The notes beneath the pieces were generated by a model. That model was not told the origin of the DNA, ran no database searches, and was given only the letters and a program-made list of their open reading frames with translations. The position numbers were made by a program, and so were the translations under genes. Positions 1 through 3,737 of a stretch of DNA of 5,148 bases are shown piece after piece; the first letter of the stretch is position 1, and each line of letters begins with the position of its first letter. Source of the DNA: JAZDLC01 sp043802345 (GTDB lineage: Bacteria > Planctomycetota > B15-G4 > JADJEK01). Where the stretch lies: positions 1 to 5,148 of the forward strand of contig JAZDLC010000087.1 of NCBI GenBank assembly GCA_043802345.1, in the 5' to 3' direction.

Positions 1-352
1 GAGCACAGCTCTGCGTTGCGCAGCTCTGCCTTGCGCAGCTCTGGGGGCCGCAGCTCTGCCTTGCACAGCTCTGGGGGCCGCAGCTCTGCCTTGCACAGCT
101 CTGCGTTGCGCAGCTCTGGGGGCCGCAGCGCCGCGGAGCACAGCTCTGCGTTGCGCAGCTCTGGGAAGCGCAGCACCGCGGGGCGCAGCTATGCGTTGCG
201 CAGCTCTGGGAGCCGCAGCTCTGGGTCGCACAGCCCTGGGGGCCGCAGCTCTGGGAGCCGCAGCTCTGGGGTGCACAGCTCTGGGGTGCACAGCTCTGGT
301 TTGCGCAGCTCTGCGCGGCACAGCTCTGGGTTGCGCAGCTCTGGGAGGCGCA
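1..352 (-). repeat. 15-bp tandem repeat array encoding Cys pentapeptides
   Basis: About 23.5 contiguous 15-bp units, with no spacers. On the coding strand the core is CAGAGCTGC followed by six more variable bases. The unit length is a multiple of three, so the array stays in phase with the secreted protein. Some 30-bp blocks (CARQS-CGPQS) are repeated almost exactly near the left end, which suggests recent duplication, while earlier units vary at both silent and amino-acid positions. The Cys codon alternates TGC/TGT. The array continues off the left edge. Confidence 0.95.
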
Positions 353-427
353 GTCCTGCGCGCTGGCGGTCTGGCTCGTGACGCTGCAAAGGCCCAGCAG
401 GGCCACGAGAATGAGGGGAATCCGCAT
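1..427 (-). CDS. Secreted cysteine-pentapeptide repeat protein, C-[A/G]-x-Q-S (3' part outside window)
   Basis: Unrecognised family; function unknown. Reading leftward from ATG at 427, 142 codons are open to the window edge. Residues 1-23 form a Sec signal: short basic start (MR), hydrophobic core (IPLILVALLGLC, residues 3-14), and a polar end closing in ASA before Q24. From C26 the mature protein is 23 consecutive pentads plus a partial one, with Cys at 26, 31, 36 and so on to 141. Position 2 is A or G; position 3 is S, T, P, A, N or R; positions 4-5 are nearly always QS. Exceptions are CGPQG (8th), CATHS (11th), CAPRC (12th, giving C85-C86) and CAPRR (15th). Arg appears only in later pentads, and D25 is the only acidic residue. 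The start is secure: an in-frame TAG lies at 452-454 and AAGGA sits 8 nt upstream. It is divergent from the sigma operon. Metal binding, disulfide cross-linking or a modified-peptide precursor are all possible inferences. Confidence 0.85.
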   Translation of the reverse strand, partial: MRIPLILVALLGLCSVTSQTASAQDCASQSCATQSCAAQSCANQSCAPQSCAPQSCGSQSCGPQGCATQSCGSQSCATHSCAPRCCASQSCATQSCAPRRCGPQSCATQSCARQSCGPQSCARQSCGPQSCARQSCATQSCA

Positions 428-435
428 CTTGTCCG

Positions 436-440
436 TCCTT
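436..440 (-). promoter_or_regulatory. Ribosome binding site of the Cys-repeat gene
   Basis: Reads AAGGA on the minus strand, 8 nt before the ATG at 427. Together with the in-frame stop at 452-454 it fixes the start of the repeat protein and supports this frame over the other open frames in the array. Confidence 0.7.
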
Positions 441-456
441 TTCGGGTTTGACTATC

Positions 457-479
457 GGCGCGCCGGACAGCGGCGCGTC
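457..479. promoter_or_regulatory. Strong 9-bp hairpin upstream of the Cys-repeat gene
   Basis: Arms 457-465 and 471-479 pair over nine positions (one G-T) around the 5-nt loop GACAG. The stem is almost all G/C. It lies about 30 bp upstream of the start of the minus-strand secreted protein, so it would be a leader hairpin if transcription begins further upstream. There is no T-run on either side, so it is not a canonical intrinsic terminator. It could be an mRNA-stabilising or translation-control element, or an operator. The function is inferred from position only. Confidence 0.45.
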
Positions 480-529
480 CTTCAGAGAACAGAGGGCTTC
501 CGTCCCCTCATCCCTCACACGAATGCCAA

Positions 530-580
530 AGAAAAGGGGACGCTCTCCGTCCTGGAAAGAAGGGGGCTATTCCCTTTTCT
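530..580. repeat. Nested inverted repeat in the divergent control region
   Basis: AGAAAAGGG at 530-538 is perfectly complementary to CCCTTTTCT at 572-580 (9 bp, 33-nt gap). The gap contains a smaller dyad (538-552). The purine-rich stretch at 558-566 can also pair partly with 572-578, giving a shorter AAGGG/CCCTT hairpin next to a T-rich tract. Two pairings compete for the same right arm, as in an attenuator, but this could also be a protein-binding dyad or coincidence in purine/pyrimidine-rich DNA. Confidence 0.35.
538..552. promoter_or_regulatory. GGACG-N5-CGTCC dyad, copy 1
   Basis: Arms GGACG (538-542) and CGTCC (548-552) around CTCTC. It has the same arms as the second copy 61 bp downstream, and both copies also share the CTC that follows the first arm. 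A repeated dyad between divergent genes is what an operator pair looks like. CGTC is also a common -10 core of ECF promoters, but I could not find a convincing -35 partner at normal spacing. Confidence 0.4.
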
Positions 581-598
581 CTGAGAATTGTTGAGGGA

Positions 599-614
599 GG
601 ACGCTCCGCCGTCC
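599..614. promoter_or_regulatory. GGACG-N6-CGTCC dyad, copy 2
   Basis: Arms GGACG (599-603) and CGTCC (610-614) around CTCCGC, 48 bp before the sigma factor start. Together with copy 1 it forms an imperfect direct repeat of about 15 bp. A weak TTGAGG at 591-596 and TCTAAA at 616-621 flank it, but their 19-bp spacing makes a standard sigma-70 promoter doubtful. It is a candidate operator or autoregulated promoter for the sigma operon. Confidence 0.4.
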
Positions 615-661
615 ATCTAAATGGTTGGTGCACCAAAGCGGGACCGATACTCGAGACCCGG

Positions 662-1225
662 ATGCCTGAGAGCGACGAAGCAACCCGGAAGCTCCTCCTT
701 TGCATTGCCAGAGGTGACGACCTGGCCATGCAGCGCCTGTACGAGCAGGAACGGGGGCCGCTCATGCGTCTCTTCACAGGGCTTTCGGGCTGTAGGAGCC
801 AGGCGGAGGACCTGCTTCAGGGCACCTTCCTCAGCCTCTGGAAGTTCCGCGCGAATTACCAGGGCCGGGGCAAGGCCGGAGCCTACATCTACAAGGTCGC
901 GATGAATCAGTGGCGAGGGAGTTTCGCGCGTGAGCGACGACAACAGGAGACCTGGGAACAGATGACTCCCGACTGGCAAGAGTCGTACCAGGAGAACCCT
1001 GGCGCGCGTTTGGAACTCGGCGAACTGAAGCAGAGCGTCTGGAACGGCATCAGATCGCTGCCCCTGCCGCAGCGCGAGGTCTTCCTGCTGCACCGCTTCT
1101 GCGGCCTGAGCTGCCCGAAGGTCGCCGAGGCCACCGGCGTCAACCTGAAGACCGTCGAGTCGAGACTGCGGCTGGCCCTGCGGAAAATGGTCGAAATGCT
1201 CCAGGTGAGGGAGAGTCAGCCATGA
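662..1225 (+). CDS. ECF-family RNA polymerase sigma factor
   Basis: An alternative sigma-70 family factor of 187 residues, a normal ECF length, that directs RNA polymerase to a small regulon. Region 2 spans about residues 18-92, with the DDLAMQRLYEQ helix, the AEDLLQGTFLSLW segment (48-60) and AYIYKVAMNQWRG (74-86), which contacts the -10 element. A polar linker (93-120) follows. Region 4 spans about 122-180, with LPLPQREVFLLHRFCGLS and the helix-turn-helix VAEATGVNLKTVESRLRLAL, which reads the -35 element. No extra C-terminal domain is present. It has four Cys (14, 44, 147, 151). ATG 662 is the only ATG that preserves all of region 2; there is no strong Shine-Dalgarno site before it. Its TGA overlaps the ATG of the anti-sigma gene (ATGA), so the two are translationally coupled. 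The regulon is unknown, and the divergent Cys-repeat gene is the obvious candidate target. Confidence 0.93.
   Translation: MPESDEATRKLLLCIARGDDLAMQRLYEQERGPLMRLFTGLSGCRSQAEDLLQGTFLSLWKFRANYQGRGKAGAYIYKVAMNQWRGSFARERRQQETWEQMTPDWQESYQENPGARLELGELKQSVWNGIRSLPLPQREVFLLHRFCGLSCPKVAEATGVNLKTVESRLRLALRKMVEMLQVRESQP
1207..1212 (+). promoter_or_regulatory. Ribosome binding site of the anti-sigma gene
   Basis: GAGGGA inside the 3' end of the sigma gene, 9 nt before ATG 1222. It supports the ATGA-coupled start. Confidence 0.55.
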
Positions 1226-2292
1226 ACTGCGAACGCGTCGAATCGCTGATGGGCGACCTGATCTGCGGGCGCCTGGAAAAGCAGCAGGCCGATGAAGTGG
1301 CGAAGCACGTCGTGATCTGCGCGTCCTGCTCCGCGTTTCATCGCAGCGTGTCGTTCCTCTACCTGATCGACGCCCCTGCCGACATCGCCGCGCCCGGACG
1401 GCTGGCGTTGACGCCGGCGGCCCGGAAGACGGTCGTGGCGCGGTGGGCGCCGAGGATCGCCGCAGCGGGCATCCTGCTCGCGATCGGATTCACGGCCGCG
1501 CGGATGACGGAGACCATTCCCTCGCAGCGGCAAGAGAGCCCGGTTTCGTTCGCCTCCCTCGCGCCGATCCGGGTCCACGTGCCGCTCCTCCCGACCGCCG
1601 CCCCGGGAGAGACCTGGATCGACTCGCGTGAGGAGGCGGTCCTCCTCGCCAGCTTCTCGGGGAAGCCGCTTCTCGAGCGGTTCGACGCGCCCTCCTGCTC
1701 CCGCTGCTGCGTCATGCGCAACATTCTCGAGCGCAGTCCGGTCAAGTCGCTCCTGGGGTCGTTCGTCTGCTACCGGGCCGAGGTCGGCGAGAAGATCCCC
1801 GCCGAGATCGCGGGACTCCAGGAGGAGAAAGAACTCCCGAAGATGCTCCCGGCGATGCGCATCGCCGATGAGTCGTGTTCGACCGGATTCAGATGGGAGG
1901 TCGCCAGCGAGGAGGACCTGCACGATCTCATCAAGAACTACCAGAAGATGTGCGACAAGAGGCAACCCCTCGGCAACGACCTTTTCAAGCGCACGCTGGA
2001 GCAGATCCGTTCGATCCCGACCCTCCTGTCGGAATCCCGATACGCCGACGCCGTGGAGGTCCTGGACCAGATCGCGAATCTGGAGCAGCGCTACCGGACC
2101 TGCTTCCCCGAGGTCGCCCACGACCTGCGGGAACAGATCATCAGCGGACTCGAGGAGGCCCTGAAGGAGATCCGCGTTCTCTACGACAAGGGGGACTCGT
2201 CGCGCGAAGATGCGATCCGGCTCGCCAGGCTGCTGCGAAGCCAGGTCGACGGCCTCGAATTCGCGAAGCGCCTGGATACCTTCATGGAGTAG
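1222..2292 (+). CDS. Transmembrane zinc-finger anti-sigma factor with exported thioredoxin-like domain
   Basis: Predicted to hold the preceding ECF sigma factor inactive and release it on an envelope signal. Of its 356 residues, 1-40 form a ZAS-type anti-sigma domain with C3 and H29-x3-C33-x2-C36, the usual zinc ligands. A single membrane segment lies at about 75-94 (WAPRIAAAGILLAIGFTAA) with basic residues just before it, so the N-terminus is cytoplasmic and the rest exported. Residues about 130-242 look thioredoxin-like: a strand before GKPLLERFDAP, then C159-S-R-C162 plus C163, a helix, a strand with C183, LPAMRIAD with P210 as likely cis-proline, and a final helix. Residues 245-356 are helical with heptad-like spacing and contain C244 and C294. 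Most ZAS anti-sigmas have no redox domain here, so direct thiol/disulfide or metal sensing is an attractive inference. The fold assignment is from motif order only; the zinc finger and membrane segment are firmer. Confidence 0.85.
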   Translation: MNCERVESLMGDLICGRLEKQQADEVAKHVVICASCSAFHRSVSFLYLIDAPADIAAPGRLALTPAARKTVVARWAPRIAAAGILLAIGFTAARMTETIPSQRQESPVSFASLAPIRVHVPLLPTAAPGETWIDSREEAVLLASFSGKPLLERFDAPSCSRCCVMRNILERSPVKSLLGSFVCYRAEVGEKIPAEIAGLQEEKELPKMLPAMRIADESCSTGFRWEVASEEDLHDLIKNYQKMCDKRQPLGNDLFKRTLEQIRSIPTLLSESRYADAVEVLDQIANLEQRYRTCFPEVAHDLREQIISGLEEALKEIRVLYDKGDSSREDAIRLARLLRSQVDGLEFAKRLDTFME

Positions 2293-2443
2293 CGGCCCGC
2301 CGGAGTTCACCCAGGATCTTCACCCATGCGGGGGAAGGGTCGGAGCGGATCATGGCTGGATCCAGCTCCTGGCAATCGCCTGGCCGCGCCCAGGTCACAA
2401 GGCCCAGACAGAGGAACATCGCCGCGGTTCTACTCAGGTCCAT
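2282..2443 (-). CDS. Possible small exported protein (53 aa)
   Basis: A 53-codon minus-strand frame from ATG 2443 to TGA at 2282-2284. The N-terminus resembles a weak signal peptide (MDLSRTAAMFLCLGLVTWA), followed by a short polar tail rich in Pro and charged residues. It starts 49 bp past the stop of the upstream beta-lactamase-like gene on the same strand, so it could be cotranscribed. Its last 11 bases overlap the 3' end of the convergent anti-sigma gene. Against it: there is no clear Shine-Dalgarno site (only GGAAAA about 7 nt upstream), no recognised family, and a frame this long can arise by chance in GC-rich DNA. It could also be the decayed start of a lost secreted protein. The 200-bp gap otherwise shows no clear terminator. 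Confidence 0.3.
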   Translation of the reverse strand: MDLSRTAAMFLCLGLVTWARPGDCQELDPAMIRSDPSPAWVKILGELRRAATP

Positions 2444-2492
2444 GCCGGGTTTTCCAATTCGAGCCGGTCGAATCCACGGTCATCAAGACACG

Positions 2493-3638
2493 CTACTCCT
2501 GATCCACATCCTCGGCAGCGTGCGCCTTCAGGAGCGTTTCGATCAGGTTCAGGTACTGCCCCATGGAGACGGAGCGGCTGAAGGGCGGCACGGCGGTCTT
2601 GTGGGCCACGACCATATCGAGCGCCGGAATGACGGTGATGAACTGGCCGAAGGCGCCCATGCCGCTGTAGGCGCCCTTCAGCAGCTCCGGAGTCCCCTCG
2701 CCGTCCCAGACCCACCACATGTAGCCGTAGCCGAACGGCCCCTTGCGAGTCGATTCGGGGTTCATCTCGGCGTTCGGCGTCACCACGCTGCAGATCCGCT
2801 CGGCCCACTCCTTCGGGACCACCTGCTCTCCGTTCCAGTTGCCGTGACGCAACATCAGGAGACCCAGCCGCGCCATGTCCCGCGTGGAGAGCCACATGTG
2901 ATACGCCATATGTTCCGACCGCGACTCGTCTCCTGACTTTTCCTGCGCCGAGCGGTCGAAATCCTGCATGCCGATCGGGACGGCCAGATCCTGTTCGAGC
3001 GCGTCGTAGATGTTCATGCCGCTTTCCTGCTCGAAGATGGCGCCCGCGGCGTTGAAGTCCCAGTTGTTGTAGAGGAAGTACTCGCCCGGCTTCTGTGAGC
3101 CGCGTTCGGGAGCCTCATCCGTGTTGTCCCCCGCGTTGGAGGCAGGGTGGTAGATGCCGGAGCGGGCCGAGATCAGGTCCCGGATGGTGGCCTGCTTCTC
3201 GACCTCGAGGAGTCCGCCCACGTCGTCGAAGCCGATCTCCTCGAGCGTCAGATCGAGGTCGATGCTGTCATTGGCCACGTACTTTCCATAGAGCATCGCC
3301 AGCACGCTCTTGCGTACCGAGGCCAGGTAGCTCAACTCTTCCACGTTCCCGTATTCGAAGAGCACTCGCCCGCCGACGACCACCATCATGCCCGTGGTAT
3401 TGAACCTGGCCGCGCTCTCGCTCAGGCGGGCCAGGCCCACCGCCGAGAAGCCGGCCGATTCCGGATTCTCGATTCGTTCCCACGCTTCGCCCGGGAAGGT
3501 CGTATCTCCGGCGGTGGCCGAGGAAGGCGTCGCCTGGACCGCATCTTGCGCCAGGAGTCCGGCGGGTATTCCGATCGAAAGCAACGAGAGTGTCAGCAAC
3601 AGGCTCGAGAGAGCCGAGAGGCGGGGCTTGAAGTACAT
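2493..3638 (-). CDS. Exported serine hydrolase, beta-lactamase / 6-aminohexanoate-dimer hydrolase-like
   Basis: A 381-residue member of the serine beta-lactamase-like (class C/PBP) fold. It probably hydrolyses an ester or amide bond outside the cytoplasm; the substrate cannot be read from sequence. A Sec signal occupies residues 1-30 (basic start, Leu/Ser-rich core, cleavage after LLA). The catalytic S107-V-R-K110 sits in SYLASVRKSVLAMLYG, and Y190-N-N follows in the Y-x-N motif. FGYGYMWWVW (302-311) and SGMGAFGQFITVIP (325-338) are typical of the NylB-like branch. The last motif region reads H346-K-T-A, with Ala where classical beta-lactamases have Gly, so true beta-lactam resistance is unlikely. 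The start at 3638 is preferred over ATG 3689 because AAGGA lies 6 nt before it and the signal peptide then begins normally. It is divergent from the alpha/beta-hydrolase gene, with 99 bp between. Confidence 0.9.
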   Translation of the reverse strand: MYFKPRLSALSSLLLTLSLLSIGIPAGLLAQDAVQATPSSATAGDTTFPGEAWERIENPESAGFSAVGLARLSESAARFNTTGMMVVVGGRVLFEYGNVEELSYLASVRKSVLAMLYGKYVANDSIDLDLTLEEIGFDDVGGLLEVEKQATIRDLISARSGIYHPASNAGDNTDEAPERGSQKPGEYFLYNNWDFNAAGAIFEQESGMNIYDALEQDLAVPIGMQDFDRSAQEKSGDESRSEHMAYHMWLSTRDMARLGLLMLRHGNWNGEQVVPKEWAERICSVVTPNAEMNPESTRKGPFGYGYMWWVWDGEGTPELLKGAYSGMGAFGQFITVIPALDMVVAHKTAVPPFSRSVSMGQYLNLIETLLKAHAAEDVDQE

Positions 3639-3644
3639 TCTCTT

Positions 3645-3649
3645 TCCTT
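3645..3649 (-). promoter_or_regulatory. Ribosome binding site of the beta-lactamase-like gene
   Basis: AAGGA on the minus strand, 6 nt before ATG 3638. This decides the start against the in-frame ATG 17 codons upstream, which would bury the signal peptide. Confidence 0.7.
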
Positions 3650-3678
3650 CCACGAGCGACCACGTACCGACCCTTCCT

Positions 3679-3699
3679 ACGGTGGCCATGGTTTACCGT
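3679..3699. promoter_or_regulatory. Possible operator dyad between divergent hydrolase genes
   Basis: ACGGT (3679-3683) and ACCGT (3695-3699) form an inverted repeat with 11 bp between. It lies in the 99-bp gap shared by the two divergent hydrolase genes, where a common operator would be expected. Arms this short occur often by chance. No convincing -35/-10 pair was found on either strand. Confidence 0.2.
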
Positions 3700-3725
3700 T
3701 GGGCGACTGCATCCAAGCTTCTTCC

Positions 3726-3730
3726 GGAGG
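3726..3730 (+). promoter_or_regulatory. Ribosome binding site of the alpha/beta-hydrolase gene
   Basis: GGAGG 7 nt before ATG 3738, a near-ideal Shine-Dalgarno site that fixes the start. Confidence 0.8.
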
Positions 3731-3737
3731 CCACCCC

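Noticed and set aside
1..352. CRISPR array
   Set aside because: Units are 15 bp, contiguous, without spacers, and in phase with a protein frame.
16..381. Plus-strand frame of R-S-S-A-L / H-S-S-G-L pentads
   Set aside because: It is a shadow of the 15-bp repeat. There is no signal peptide, no ribosome site and no domain outside the array, whereas the minus frame starting at 427 has a signal peptide, ribosome site and a bounded start.
191..451. Plus-strand frame with A-A-L-G-x / T-A-L-G-C repeats that mimic the A(D/N)Lxx beta-helix motif
   Set aside because: It begins at a chance ATG made by one substitution in the array and has no ribosome site; its tail runs antisense through the signal peptide of the minus-strand gene.
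189..518. Minus-strand frame giving P-E-L-R-x / A-E-L-C-x repeats, resembling pentapeptide-repeat proteins
   Set aside because: Broken by TAG at 189-191 inside the array, and its N-terminal part has no recognisable signal or domain. The same bases encode the CAxQS frame without interruption.
591..621. Sigma-70 promoter TTGAGG/TCTAAA for the sigma operon
   Set aside because: Both hexamers match the consensus poorly and the 19-bp spacing is too long to accept without transcript data.
1216..2310. Long minus-strand frame of 364 codons opposite the anti-sigma gene
   Set aside because: Fully antisense to a gene with clear zinc-finger, membrane and CxxC features; Arg/Gly-rich with no domain.
2379..2394. 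CCTGG/CCAGG hairpin as terminator between the convergent genes
   Set aside because: Only a 5-bp stem, with no T-run on either side.
1875..2936. Long plus-strand frame of 353 codons
   Set aside because: It crosses the end of the anti-sigma gene, the intergenic gap and the antisense of the beta-lactamase-like gene. Its composition is Arg/Pro-rich, typical of an off-frame reading of GC-rich DNA.
3639..3689. 17-codon longer N-terminus for the beta-lactamase-like protein (ATG 3689)
   Set aside because: It would place non-signal residues before a normal signal peptide, and the good ribosome site is immediately before ATG 3638.
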